DNA of 56,613 nt from Bacteroidota bacterium (GCA_023417785.1 JAEZEH010000004.1:1-56613); one strand, 5' to 3'; counted from the stretch's first letter, positions 17,051 through 26,040 are shown. Made by a program: numbers and translations. The notes: a model not told the origin generated them from the letters alone.

Positions 17051-17938
17051 ATGATTGCTCGATTTCCCCTATTTAGTATGATTATTTTAATCATTGCCAT
17101 CTTTACAGTGGTTTTATTTTCCTGTGTAAAGTCGCATCAGGCTATTCATGGAACCATCATAAACACCACCACAACGCCCAACGCTAGCCTTAGGTGGGAA
17201 GGAACCGTCGAATGTTACGGAAGATCTCTCCTTGATATTAATTCGTGGTACGACAAGGGCTTAAAGGTATCTTCATCAAAAACGTTTACAGCTGCGATAT
17301 CAGACGACGGAACATTTACGTTTCCTTCATCCCTATTCTTTTCGACACTTCGAAAGAAGGAAATCCATTATAGTTGCACATTGACAGATTCATGCGGAAC
17401 ATCAATAGGCTATGTAGTAGCACCCGTTTCGGGAGATGTCTTGTTTCATCTTTACACAAAAAAGGTCACCATCGACATGGTACCCCATGGAGCGCCCATA
17501 CCTGACAGTATTCCCGATAATATAAGAATTCGTATTACACTTCGGGATAAACACGCTGGCGGGTTGACTGAAGAAGTGCCACTGCAACTATTTCTTAGCG
17601 GCTACGGGTTTGCATTTTCAAGAGATCTGTTGGTGAGTGGTTCACAGCATCGCAGTGTCTGCAGCCTCACTCTGTCATTGGTTGACGAATACAAAAAATT
17701 AAAAAGCCTGTCCATCCCGAATGGCGAACAAATGGGGTGGGTAGTTAATTGTGATCCTGGTGCACCTGTTACGTTTGAAGTTCCTTACTACCGGCTGAGC
17801 CTGGTGTTGAAGGCGTGGCCGGCATCAATAGATAGCGGCGAAGCGCTGAACTGGTTTGAGGCAGAAGACACCAAACAAAATCCGCCGGAGTATTTCAATG
17901 CCTTCAAAAAGAGTATCCTTGACCTGCCGGACGATTAA
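17051..17938 (+). CDS. Putative lipoprotein of unknown function
   Basis: A 295-aa protein I do not recognise. The N-terminus is a long hydrophobic segment ending in a lipobox-like LFSC (Cys 25). The body is predicted mainly beta, without a known motif; DSCGTSIGYVVAPVSGD and a late YYRLSLVLKAWPAS are the most distinctive parts. I start at the ATG at 17051; the GTG at 17039 only adds four charged residues before the signal. It sits between two CarboxypepD_reg lipoproteins on the same strand, so a shared envelope role is likely but undefined. Confidence 0.75.
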   Translation: MIARFPLFSMIILIIAIFTVVLFSCVKSHQAIHGTIINTTTTPNASLRWEGTVECYGRSLLDINSWYDKGLKVSSSKTFTAAISDDGTFTFPSSLFFSTLRKKEIHYSCTLTDSCGTSIGYVVAPVSGDVLFHLYTKKVTIDMVPHGAPIPDSIPDNIRIRITLRDKHAGGLTEEVPLQLFLSGYGFAFSRDLLVSGSQHRSVCSLTLSLVDEYKKLKSLSIPNGEQMGWVVNCDPGAPVTFEVPYYRLSLVLKAWPASIDSGEALNWFEAEDTKQNPPEYFNAFKKSILDLPDD

Positions 17939-18102
17939 ACAATTCAAGTGGACGATAACAAATATTCGATGTCAACGAAGACGAAAATACCAACTTTCGG
18001 AAAAAAAACACCATAAAGTAGGTAGAACCTCGCTCACGTGTTGCGTGTTTACACTGGCACATTCATAAACTCTTATAAATCACTGTCATTAAATCTCCCG
18101 AA

Positions 18103-19776
18103 ATGTATCGATCCATCACCCAAGGGGCTGCCGTAGTCTTGTTATTTTCTATTTTCTCGCTGGGATGCAGCACGGATGAAACTGCCCCCGTCGTACATGT
18201 AGACCCCCTTGAAACCAGCTCGTACATTACCACATCCATTACAGGCGAAGTTGCCGATGAATCAGGTAGCCCGATGCAGGGCGTTGAGGTTCGTGCCTAT
18301 GGCATGACAACGTATACCGACGAATTCGGATCATTCCATTTTGAAAATGTCGACGTGCCTGAAGAGCGTTGTGTCGTTTCTTGTTTTGAGAACGGATTCT
18401 TTCCCAGCATCCGGACTGTGAAACCGAAATCTGATGGCATATCATACCTTCAGTTTGTCATGATGGAAAGCGCGGCGACCCACTCGATCGATGCATCGGC
18501 GGGAGGAACATCCGTTCTGGAAAACGGTTCGGTTGTCACGCTGGCGCCGAATAGCCTCGTACTGCCTTCAGGTGAAATCTATACGGGCATGGCGAATCTA
18601 TCCATCCGTCACCTCGATTCATCTCTGCCTTCATTCCCAAATATCGTTCCCGGTGGTGATATGCTTGCCAGACGGACCGATCAGACTACAACGATTTTAT
18701 ATTCCTATGGGATTCTTCGGGTACTGATCACGACTCCTGACGGCGAGAATCTTCAGCTTGCAAAAGGAAAACCGTCCACGATAAAGGTGAGAATCCCCGA
18801 CAGTCAGTTATCAACAGCGCCGAATACAATTCCACTTTGGTACTTTGATGAGGCGAAGGGATTCTGGATAGAAGAAGGCGCTGCCGTTAAAGAAGGTGAC
18901 AGCTATGTGGGGACAGTGGAACATTTTACGGACTGGAACTGCGACGATCCGAATGAAATTGCGACCGTTATAGGAAAGGTAGTCGACTGTACAGGACAGC
19001 CAGTCATTACCGGACAAATCTACGCGGGGCAGTCGTCATCAGATCTGAGGAATGGCACCTCCATCGATAACTCCACAGGTTCGGGTGATGAAACGGGTTT
19101 CCAAATTAATGTGCCTGCACGTACGCCTTTGTTTGTGGCCGTACCAAAGCCTTTTACCGTAATTTCAGGAGAAGGTGGCGACCTGGTCATGGTGCCGGTA
19201 CCTCCTTTGCGTCCGGGGCAAGTGTATGACGTTGGAACAATACAACCTCACCCCTGCCCGACAACAATATCGGGAGCCTTTGTTTTGAACGATGATGATG
19301 CAGTTGAGTCTGCGACGTTTAAGATTACTGATCCCGGAAGCGTCTTGAGCAAAGTTCCACAACGGATTCTCTATCCTCAGCAGAAATTCAGATTCAGCGG
19401 CTTTCCTCCGCTCGTGTCGTTATCAATGGAGATAAGGACAACAAAAGGTATCACGGTGACGGTACCCGTCCAGACCCCGGAAGCGGGTAAGACCATCGAC
19501 CTGGGTGAAATCTTCCTGAACAACAACACCATGGTAACCGTCCATAGTGTTGTTGCCTGCGGTAACACGCCTCTGCTTATCACCCCAGTGGAGTTCACAT
19601 GGGCCGGTGGTTCGGCGGTCGTTTCTACCAATAATGTAGGGGTTGTGACGATCGCTTTGCGTGCCGGGGAAAACGTTACCATGAGCGTGGACCACGCAAT
19701 GGGTGCGCTTACAAAAACATTCATTGTCCCTCCGGTTGATATTCACAACCTCGGTGTAAGCGATGTTTGCGAATAG
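18103..19776 (+). CDS. Large CarboxypepD_reg lipoprotein with ZU5-like region
   Basis: A 557-aa surface lipoprotein. The signal peptide ends SLGC (Cys 22). Residues about 45-120 are a carboxypeptidase-regulatory-like domain (ITGEVADESGSPMQGVEV, TDEFGSFHFENVDV). Next comes a segment, about 130-290, with LAPNSLVLPSGEIYTG, VPGGDMLARR and FWIEEGAAV ending VEHFTDWNCD, which resembles the ZU5-type module that follows such a domain in cartilage-layer-like proteins; this is inference from pattern. The C-terminal 260 residues hold more beta-sandwich repeats (VIGKVVDCTGQPVITG and ISGAFVLNDDDAV). No catalytic motif is visible, so adhesion or scaffold roles fit best. Last of the three-lipoprotein cluster. 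Confidence 0.85.
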   Translation: MYRSITQGAAVVLLFSIFSLGCSTDETAPVVHVDPLETSSYITTSITGEVADESGSPMQGVEVRAYGMTTYTDEFGSFHFENVDVPEERCVVSCFENGFFPSIRTVKPKSDGISYLQFVMMESAATHSIDASAGGTSVLENGSVVTLAPNSLVLPSGEIYTGMANLSIRHLDSSLPSFPNIVPGGDMLARRTDQTTTILYSYGILRVLITTPDGENLQLAKGKPSTIKVRIPDSQLSTAPNTIPLWYFDEAKGFWIEEGAAVKEGDSYVGTVEHFTDWNCDDPNEIATVIGKVVDCTGQPVITGQIYAGQSSSDLRNGTSIDNSTGSGDETGFQINVPARTPLFVAVPKPFTVISGEGGDLVMVPVPPLRPGQVYDVGTIQPHPCPTTISGAFVLNDDDAVESATFKITDPGSVLSKVPQRILYPQQKFRFSGFPPLVSLSMEIRTTKGITVTVPVQTPEAGKTIDLGEIFLNNNTMVTVHSVVACGNTPLLITPVEFTWAGGSAVVSTNNVGVVTIALRAGENVTMSVDHAMGALTKTFIVPPVDIHNLGVSDVCE

Positions 19777-19796
19777 ACAGGACCTTAACAGAAAAG

Positions 19797-19854
19797 CCAC
19801 GGAATTTGCAGAGGAACCTGGTTGGGTTGAGAGCCCCTCTGCGTTTTTCCGTGG
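19797..19854. other. Long two-part hairpin after the lipoprotein gene
   Basis: An extended inverted repeat: ccacggaa (19797-19804) pairs with ttccgtgg (19847-19854), and gcagagg (19808-19814) pairs with cctctgc (19836-19842). The loop is about 21 nt. There is no U-run after it on the plus strand; on the minus strand the stem is followed by cTTTTc. It may be a transcript end for the lipoprotein cluster or a structured 5' leader element for the regulator gene that starts at 19959. Confidence 0.5.
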
Positions 19855-19958
19855 TGATCTGTGAGTCCGGAAAAAATACCTCTTTAAAATATTTTCCATC
19901 GAAAAACGCATCCATTCGCGCCGGACTACGTTACTGTCTGATTTGATAACGTATTTCC

Positions 19959-20588
19959 ATGCATCTGCCCATTCAGGTTTACATTGTTGATGATCACGGA
20001 CTTATCATTGAAGGACTCAAATCCGCGCTCCACCAGACTGACGATATCAGGGTAACAGGCTATGCCCACAATGGGGGTGACTGCCTGGCCTTTCTCCAAA
20101 ACAACATCCCTGACGTTCTCCTGCTGGACCTCCATCTTCCTGACGTGAAGGGAACAGAATTATGCACCCGGATACTTGCCAGTTATCCGGACATCAAAAT
20201 CCTCGGCTTGAGTAGTTCGGCCCAGCCCCTTCAGATTAATCAGCTGATGAACAACGGTGCCAGAGGCTACCTGCTAAAAACCACCGACCCTTCTGAAATC
20301 GCAGACGCTATCCGACAGGTGTACAATGGCCATGTATTCATTTGTAAAGAGGCTGGAAGGATTCTCTTCAATAGATCCAACCAACATCCGGTTGGACACA
20401 ATCTCACCAAACGTGAAGCGGAAGTATTGAGACTTCTTGCAGAGGGGCTGACAGCTCCAGAGGCTGCCAACAAACTGCATCTTAGTCAACTCACCGTGGA
20501 GAGTCATCGAAGAAACATGATGGCAAAATTAAATGCAAAAAATACGGCCATGCTGATCAGGATGGCGATAGACAACAGTTTAATTTGA
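19959..20588 (+). CDS. NarL/FixJ-family response regulator (LuxR-type HTH)
   Basis: A 209-aa DNA-binding response regulator. The receiver spans about residues 5-122, with the acidic pair D11/D12 (YIVDDHG), phospho-acceptor D57 (DVLLLDLHLPD), Ser/Thr at LSSSAQ and K in YLLKT. A LuxR-type helix-turn-helix follows at about 143-205 (LTKREAEVLRLLAEGLTAPE, then LTVESHRRNMMAKL). The following gene encodes a HisKA_3-type kinase only 28 bp downstream, making a standard NarL-type two-component pair. Targets are not evident from the sequence; neighbouring candidates are the lipoproteins upstream and the PepSY-like protein downstream. Confidence 0.95.
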   Translation: MHLPIQVYIVDDHGLIIEGLKSALHQTDDIRVTGYAHNGGDCLAFLQNNIPDVLLLDLHLPDVKGTELCTRILASYPDIKILGLSSSAQPLQINQLMNNGARGYLLKTTDPSEIADAIRQVYNGHVFICKEAGRILFNRSNQHPVGHNLTKREAEVLRLLAEGLTAPEAANKLHLSQLTVESHRRNMMAKLNAKNTAMLIRMAIDNSLI

Positions 20589-20616
20589 GTGAGCGGATAA
20601 CCCAGTGATTCACCTG

Positions 20617-22602
20617 ATGAAGTTTCGTACCGGCATCTTTCTTACCCTTTGCTACCTGGTAATTCGGACATCCACAGGTGAAGCCGCACCTCCCCTTCCA
20701 ACAGCATACCCGGATATGGATATCGTCATAGCCGACACAACCTTAGTGAGTCATTACCTTCGCACCGCCAACGCGAAGATTAATGCAGGCGAGCCCGACT
20801 CCGCGGAAACGTACTTCAGGCTTGCCACACAACTTGCACGCAGGCTGAATGACTACGCCCGCGAGAAAAAAAGCATGGAAAGACACGTAGCCTTCCTTCA
20901 CCGGCAATTAAAGTTTGACGAAGCCCTTGAGATTTGTGAACACATTCTCGCCAGCGCAACAGCGCATCAGGACGAATCCGGAATTGCCAACTCGTTCAAC
21001 AACATGGGCGTATTATACCAGGCAATGGGTAAACTTCAGACTGCAGCCGAATATTATATCAAGGCCCTCGACCTGGCTGAAAAGAACATGCAAAACGAGA
21101 ACCAGGCAAAGTTCAACAGTAACCTCGCCTCAATATTCATAGATCTCAGCGATAAAGAAAAGGCACTACACTACGCAACTAAGGGATATGCCATTGCCGT
21201 CAAGATGAAAGATTCGGTACGGATAAGCAATAGCCTGGTAAATCTTTCGGTCAGTGAAACCATCAATGAGTTGTACGATGACGCGATACGGCATTTGCAC
21301 CAGATGATTGAAATTGCAGCAAGGATAAAAAATCAGGATCGTGTTCTTGATGGCTACATAAACCTGGGCGACATATTTATCAAGCAAAAGCAATACAAGG
21401 CCGCCCTGGACATTCTATTGAAGGCGAAGAACGGATTGCGGGCTCCGACGCCACCTGACTATGCACTTTACATTTACCATGGCCTATCGCTGAGTTATTT
21501 TCATTTGCAGGATTTTGACCAGGCCCTGTATTACTATGAGAAGCTGTTTCCCGACATAGAAAACAGTTTTCCGCGAAACGAACTTAAGGACATTTATCTG
21601 TTTGGCGCTGAACTATATGAGGAGCTCGGATCGTATCAGCAGGCACTCGCATGGCAAAAGAAGTACAACGCGCTCAGGGATTCCCTGCTTGATGCAGCGT
21701 CCCTGTCCGACATTCAGGAACTTGAACTCAAATATCAGAAAACATTAACACAGAAGACTCTTGCAGAGCAGCAACTGGTAATTGCCAAACATGAACACGC
21801 GATCGAACGAAAGAATAAAATAATCGTTCTGGTTGTTGGCGCTATCCTCATGCTTATCACCATTGTTATTATTGTTCTGATCCTGCATTTCGCCAGGCAA
21901 CGTACGCTAAAGAATGAGCAACGATTGAAACTCCTGAAAGCTCAGATGATGGGCGAAGAAAAGGAACGATCCCGTCAGGCCAGGGAACTTCATGATGGTG
22001 TTTCCGGGCTCCTGGCGGCGGCGAAAATTCACCTTGCATCGATCACCATTCCGGAGGATAGTAAAGCCAACTACGCCAAAGTTCTGTCGCTTCTGCACAA
22101 GGCCAATAATGAAGTTCGCGATATTTCACACAATCTCGCCCCACAGATTGTTCTTGAACACGGGTTGCATCACGCCATCGCCGATTTTGTGTCGCGTGTC
22201 AGCCACCCGCGTGTTGAGATCCGGTTCTCCGTCATTGGCGAACTTCCGCGTATGAAGGCGGAATTCGAACTGTTGGTTTACCGTGCCGTCCAGGAGTCAC
22301 TGAACAATATCATTAAGCACTCCCGCGCATCAACCGCGATGGTACAGATATCGTGCCTCGAAGCAATCCTTACCGTGACGATCGAAGACGATGGAGTTGG
22401 TTTTGATCCCGGTAATACTGCTTCAAAGGGTTTAGGTTTATCCAACTTGGCTGCAAGGATTCACGGCGTGAAGGGTGTCTTTGACATTTCCTCCTCGCCC
22501 GGGAACGGAACCACTATATACTTTGAAATGAATATTACCCGGTATTCCCTCCCATCGCCGGCTAACGTTCCTCTTCACGTAACACCTGTCCTTTCGAATT
22601 AA
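20617..22602 (+). CDS. TPR-containing sensor histidine kinase (HisKA_3)
   Basis: A 661-aa membrane sensor kinase. A signal peptide (about 1-24) is followed by a periplasmic array of tetratricopeptide repeats (about 45-370; for example SFNNMGVLYQAMGKLQTAAE and INLGDIFIKQKQYKAALD), a coiled-coil linker, one membrane helix (about 402-423), then a HisKA_3 dimerisation domain with H459 (ARELHDGVSGLLA) and a HATPase_c domain (N box NNIIKHS, G1 DDGVGFDP, G2 GLGLSNL). TPR-type NarL kinases of this build are common in Bacteroidota; the signal is unknown. The start is the ATG at 20617, not the GTG at 20605, because the signal sequence follows directly. Its 3' end overlaps the convergent gene by 41 bp. 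Confidence 0.95.
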   Translation: MKFRTGIFLTLCYLVIRTSTGEAAPPLPTAYPDMDIVIADTTLVSHYLRTANAKINAGEPDSAETYFRLATQLARRLNDYAREKKSMERHVAFLHRQLKFDEALEICEHILASATAHQDESGIANSFNNMGVLYQAMGKLQTAAEYYIKALDLAEKNMQNENQAKFNSNLASIFIDLSDKEKALHYATKGYAIAVKMKDSVRISNSLVNLSVSETINELYDDAIRHLHQMIEIAARIKNQDRVLDGYINLGDIFIKQKQYKAALDILLKAKNGLRAPTPPDYALYIYHGLSLSYFHLQDFDQALYYYEKLFPDIENSFPRNELKDIYLFGAELYEELGSYQQALAWQKKYNALRDSLLDAASLSDIQELELKYQKTLTQKTLAEQQLVIAKHEHAIERKNKIIVLVVGAILMLITIVIIVLILHFARQRTLKNEQRLKLLKAQMMGEEKERSRQARELHDGVSGLLAAAKIHLASITIPEDSKANYAKVLSLLHKANNEVRDISHNLAPQIVLEHGLHHAIADFVSRVSHPRVEIRFSVIGELPRMKAEFELLVYRAVQESLNNIIKHSRASTAMVQISCLEAILTVTIEDDGVGFDPGNTASKGLGLSNLAARIHGVKGVFDISSSPGNGTTIYFEMNITRYSLPSPANVPLHVTPVLSN

Positions 22603-23029
22603 AAGTCACGTACAGGTCCTGATCATCACTAGTCATTTCTGCGGAATAAAAGGACGTTCCTGAACTGTCGCGGACGAATTGATAGTTTGAAATGTTTGAA
22701 ATCTCAAATCCCCTGGTCGCATACTTTTCCTGAATGGTTTGCTTTACAACCTGCAAGACTTTGGCTTCAGGTAGTGCATCTGTAGTGGCAATCCATTTCC
22801 CTGACAGGCTGATTTCGACGGTTCGGAAACGGGTTTCAGTCAGTACCGTGGCCACATACTTGTCGCGGTTCCTGTCCAGTACCCATAAACTTACCGGGTC
22901 CTCGCCAAGATGATCTTCGGCAACGGACCGGATATTTGCCGGAACATCTTTTTCGTCGATTGCTTGCGCTTGTGCCGCGGGCGATATTGATACAAAGCAC
23001 AGAAGGACAAATATTATCTTTTTGATCAT
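22562..23029 (-). CDS. Secreted PepSY-like protein
   Basis: A 155-aa exported protein. The signal peptide covers residues 1-22 (ending AQAQA). The mature part has two short alpha/beta repeats of the PepSY-like (DUF2874) kind: VPANIRSVAEDHLG followed by strands, then VKQTIQEKYATRGFEI and a beta hairpin ending YVTFNSKGQVLREE. These periplasmic proteins are thought to bind protein or peptide partners; none has a clear enzymatic role. It converges on, and overlaps by 41 bp, the end of the histidine kinase gene, so the two transcripts would be antisense at their tails. Expression under that kinase is a guess. Confidence 0.82.
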   Translation of the reverse strand: MIKKIIFVLLCFVSISPAAQAQAIDEKDVPANIRSVAEDHLGEDPVSLWVLDRNRDKYVATVLTETRFRTVEISLSGKWIATTDALPEAKVLQVVKQTIQEKYATRGFEISNISNYQFVRDSSGTSFYSAEMTSDDQDLYVTFNSKGQVLREEER

Positions 23030-23526
23030 GTTGATTTGATTGACTACTTAGTCGGAGGTATTTGTTATCAGATAGTAATGGGGGCAAAGGTCCGACCTCA
23101 GATGTCAGCGATCAATCCTCATAACAGAGTAATTTGTAATACATAAAGTAGGTAGATGTGGAAGGGTGTTTCTTTGGCTCCGGGGAGTTTGGAGGAACGT
23201 CGAACAGGGCATTGTGGCTCGCATGCCTCGACCATGATCTTTGTCGTCTTCGATTAAGGTATTCCGTTTTCGACGAATTGCTGCCGCGGAAGGATTTTTC
23301 TTTATACTCCACCGGAATGGTTCATTCAGAAAGTGCTCCCTTCATTTAAAACTCTGCTCAGGACTGATACATTCCTTCGAGGCACCTGTAATACCCGGAT
23401 GGCCGGCCACGGCAGGTTCGGATTTAGAAACGCGTGATGACGATTACTTTCCTCTCGCCGTGACGGCATGTTGACGGCTTCCATTCTTGTCCCGGTTTGC
23501 CACGGAGACTGGCTGAAATTGTCCTA
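23030..23526. other. Intergenic region with a decayed repeat end
   Basis: About 500 bp between divergent genes. Short frames are not convincing. Near 23458-23482 the sequence cgtgacggcatgttgacggc resembles the terminal module of the repeat elements at 10-182 and 12590-12767 (gggacggcatgttaacggct), so this may be an eroded third copy. Nothing else is supported. Confidence 0.4.
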
Positions 23527-23557
23527 TTGTTTCTGACACTAATTTCTATTATATTTA
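23527..23557 (+). promoter_or_regulatory. Promoter of the PadR operon
   Basis: TTG at 23527-23529, a 20-bp spacer, then TAtaTTTa at 23550-23557, close to the Bacteroidota consensus (TTG, 19-21 bp, TAnnTTTG). The start codon is 17 bp beyond, so the leader is very short. Confidence 0.6.
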
Positions 23558-23573
23558 GGAAAGTTAAATATAT

Positions 23574-23924
23574 ATGGAATCAAAAGAGTTCATACGCGGC
23601 ATTGTAAAAACCTTGATTTTGAAGCTGTTGTCGCAAAAAAAGCATATGTACGGCTATGAAATTACGCAACGTGTCGAGGAGCTCTCGCGTGGCGATATTA
23701 AACTTACCTACGGTGCTTTGTACCCGATCCTATATAAGCTTGAAGCCGACGGACTTTTAAAAACGAACACCGAAGTCGTCGACAACCGCGTACGAAAATA
23801 CTATTCGCTTACTCCTGCCGGGAAGAAGCTTGCGAAGGAGAAAGTGTCCGAATTGCAGCGATTCATGGAAGTGATAAAGGTTATCCTCAACGACTCCATT
23901 AAGCCACAATTGAACATCGCGTAA
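23574..23924 (+). CDS. PadR-family transcriptional regulator
   Basis: A 116-aa winged-helix regulator. The family pattern is clear: ESKEFIRGIVKTLILKLLS at the start, KHMYGYEITQRVEE, then TYGALYPILYKLEADGLLK and the wing NRVRKYYSLTPAGKK. The short C-terminal helix that mediates dimerisation follows. PadR proteins usually repress their own operon, whose second gene is a membrane protein; here the stop and next start overlap by one base (TAATG), so coupling is tight. A promoter lies close upstream, leaving little leader. Ligand unknown. Confidence 0.94.
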   Translation: MESKEFIRGIVKTLILKLLSQKKHMYGYEITQRVEELSRGDIKLTYGALYPILYKLEADGLLKTNTEVVDNRVRKYYSLTPAGKKLAKEKVSELQRFMEVIKVILNDSIKPQLNIA

Positions 23925-25096
23925 TGAATTTAAACGCAAATGAACGTGACGATATCAGGAGTTTTCTGTTCAGCCGTGGCCTTGGCTTCAAGCCCCTGCT
24001 GGACGAAATATCCGACCACATTGAATGCGACATTGGCAATCTGATGGCGAATGGATTGACATACGAAGAGGCATTCGCGCAAGTTGTCGCCGAGCTACCC
24101 GAAGATCATTTCAAACAAATACAAATGGAAACTATGGAAACAATCAATCATCGATTTACTGTTTCACGGGCGCTCTCCTATTTAGGCCTGGCTGCCTTGC
24201 TGGTCGCAACCGCATTTAAGCTTATGCATCTAAGCGGCGCAGATGTGGCACTCATCGTTTCTTTCGCGGCACTGGGTGCGTCACTGATTTCCGGTTCTGT
24301 ATCTGGAATATATTACAACCGGGACAAGAAAGGGTCGGTACGAGTGGTAGGCGTCGTCGCGGGCATTGTGATGATGATAATCGGTTACGGCTTCAAGGTT
24401 TTACAATGGCCCGGTGCCGATGGAATTATAATTGTGGCAACTGTCGTCATAATTTCTTCAATGATTGCCAACACGCTCTATGTCTACCGTCAGTCATCAG
24501 GTAAAGGAAATCTCTTCACCTATCTGCATGAAAAATATTCACCGGGAATCGAACGGTTCCTGTTGATTTTGACAGGTCTCGTTGTATTGTTTGGCATTGT
24601 CAAGATATTCGGGAACTCCGGACGAGGGGCTTTCGCAGTTATCAACGTTGCCGCTATCTATGGTGCCGGCTTGCAGTTAATATCTTTGTCGTGGCGACGG
24701 ATGGAGCAGGATCTTTCACAGCGTAATTCGCTCAATTTGTATCTGATCCTGCTCGTATTAACAAGCTTCTCACTTCCAATGCTCGGCCCGGTGCTGGGAT
24801 TTGAAACACGACTACTGTCAATCATTGTGTTTAACCTTGTGGCCGCCGTTCTTGCTTACCGAATGGACTCAAAACAAACTGCTCCATCATTCATTGCGTT
24901 TATCATCGCGTTAGCCTTTTCGTATGGTTCGCTTTCAAGGCTCTTGGGCAGTACATTGAGTTTGACGAGTATTCCCATAATCGCAATTTTCGGCATCATT
25001 ATTATCGCCGGCATCTTCCTGAGTAAAAAGGAAAGCCTCACACGAATGTATTTGATCCTGTCTTTGGCGGGTTTCTTTATTGAAATAGGAAGCTAG
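23924..25096 (+). CDS. Multi-pass membrane protein with HAAS-like N-terminus
   Basis: A 390-aa integral membrane protein. Residues about 5-75 look like the helical HAAS-type signalling domain that accompanies PadR regulators (LLDEISDHIECDIGNLMANG, then YEEAFAQVVAELPE). The rest is about ten membrane helices, with pairs of helices near 85-140, 145-180 and 205-390. The gene is coupled to padR, and such PadR-membrane pairs are thought to sense membrane stress or lipophilic compounds. No transport motif is visible. The stop is followed by a small stem (25097-25113, ccggg/cccgg) without a U-run. Confidence 0.85.
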   Translation: MNLNANERDDIRSFLFSRGLGFKPLLDEISDHIECDIGNLMANGLTYEEAFAQVVAELPEDHFKQIQMETMETINHRFTVSRALSYLGLAALLVATAFKLMHLSGADVALIVSFAALGASLISGSVSGIYYNRDKKGSVRVVGVVAGIVMMIIGYGFKVLQWPGADGIIIVATVVIISSMIANTLYVYRQSSGKGNLFTYLHEKYSPGIERFLLILTGLVVLFGIVKIFGNSGRGAFAVINVAAIYGAGLQLISLSWRRMEQDLSQRNSLNLYLILLVLTSFSLPMLGPVLGFETRLLSIIVFNLVAAVLAYRMDSKQTAPSFIAFIIALAFSYGSLSRLLGSTLSLTSIPIIAIFGIIIIAGIFLSKKESLTRMYLILSLAGFFIEIGS

Positions 25097-25203
25097 CCGG
25101 GTGATCAGCCCGGAAGATGGCTCCAGAGTCGTTCACGAAAATGGTTTAGGATTTCTCGTTTCAGATTTCAGATTGTGTTTCCGCGTCCCAAGCGGCCACG
25201 CCT

Positions 25204-25302
25204 TCTTCCGTCGTCCTGACAGCACTAGCCATCGATTTAGTAGTGCCGAGTTCCCTTTTTCATCCGTCATCCTGACAGCATTAGCCAAAAGCTCATTAGT
25301 GG
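25204..25302. repeat. Two imperfect direct repeats (catcctgacagc type)
   Basis: Two units about 57 bp apart, 25204-25244 and 25261-25302, share ccgtc(g/a)tcctgacagca and the continuation ctagcc or ttagcc, then a tagtg tail. The 12-base core catcctgacagc recurs near 26190 and, inverted, near 48140, always outside genes. The convergent intergenic region around it (25097-25482) holds no gene I can support, but does contain a gatttc-type motif at 25149-25177. Confidence 0.5.
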
Positions 25303-25482
25303 TGGATTCGAAGCAGGTAGACGCTGGGTTTAAGGTGAGTATGGCGGAAGGATCGCATGAACGAAAATGTAGACTTTTCTATTCAGTGATCGTTCGCTGA
25401 AGAATCGCTTCCGCAGAAGGATCGAGAAGAGAAGGTTACCCAGAGAACATGGCACTCTTGTAAGACCATTCCTTTTCGGGTG

Positions 25483-26040
25483 CTACCCACCATTTCTCTC
25501 ATAATAAAACACAACATGCCCTGAAGTCTTGAATGTTTCTGTCTTCAGAAGTTTCAAAACAATTTGTTCAGTAATGCCTTTGAATAGTTGCAGGCCCTGG
25601 CCGGCAATAATGGGATGAACGCAAAGTTGCCATACGTCGATAAGGTTGAGTTGGGTGAGTTGGGCGATGAGGCTGGGGCTGCCTACGAATATGCCATTTC
25701 CGGGTTGATGTTTAAGCGCGGTGACTTCGTCTTTAAGGTCTTTGGTGGCGAGTCGGGCATTCTTCCAGGTGACGCTTTCGATGGTGCGGGAGAAAACAAC
25801 TTTGGGTACGTTTTCGATCGCATGGGCGAAGTCGTCCATGTGTTTATCGCCGGTGGGATTTTTGACGACAGCGGGCCAGAAGTCTTCCATGAGTTGGTAC
25901 GTGGTGCGGCCGTAGAGGATGGTACCGGCATTGTTGAGCATGTCGGTGTAGTAGTCATGTAGTTCGGGGTTGGCGATCCCGGCGGTATGGTCGCAGAAGC
26001 CGTCGAAGGTTACGTTCATACAGGCGAACACATTTCGCAT
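25483..26040 (-). CDS. RibD C-terminal/dihydrofolate reductase-fold protein
   Basis: A 185-aa protein of the DHFR-like RibD C-terminal domain family (an NADPH-type reductase fold), often annotated as dihydrofolate reductase family protein. Motifs: MNVTFDGFCDH near the start, ILYGRTTYQLMEDFWP, KVVFSRTIESVTW, and GIFVGSPSLIAQLTQLNLID followed by PIIAGQGLQLF, which are the hallmarks of the family. Length is normal for stand-alone members. These proteins do not usually supply housekeeping folate reductase activity, and the true substrate is unknown. It stands alone on the minus strand, downstream of a long intergenic gap. Confidence 0.92.
   Translation of the reverse strand: MRNVFACMNVTFDGFCDHTAGIANPELHDYYTDMLNNAGTILYGRTTYQLMEDFWPAVVKNPTGDKHMDDFAHAIENVPKVVFSRTIESVTWKNARLATKDLKDEVTALKHQPGNGIFVGSPSLIAQLTQLNLIDVWQLCVHPIIAGQGLQLFKGITEQIVLKLLKTETFKTSGHVVFYYERNGG

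Noticed and set aside
23458..23482. A full third copy of the 178-bp repeat
   Set aside because: Only the end-like module is visible, with mismatches; I report it just as a possible eroded end.
25097..25113. Terminator for the PadR operon
   Set aside because: The 5-bp stem has no U-tract and is too weak to call.
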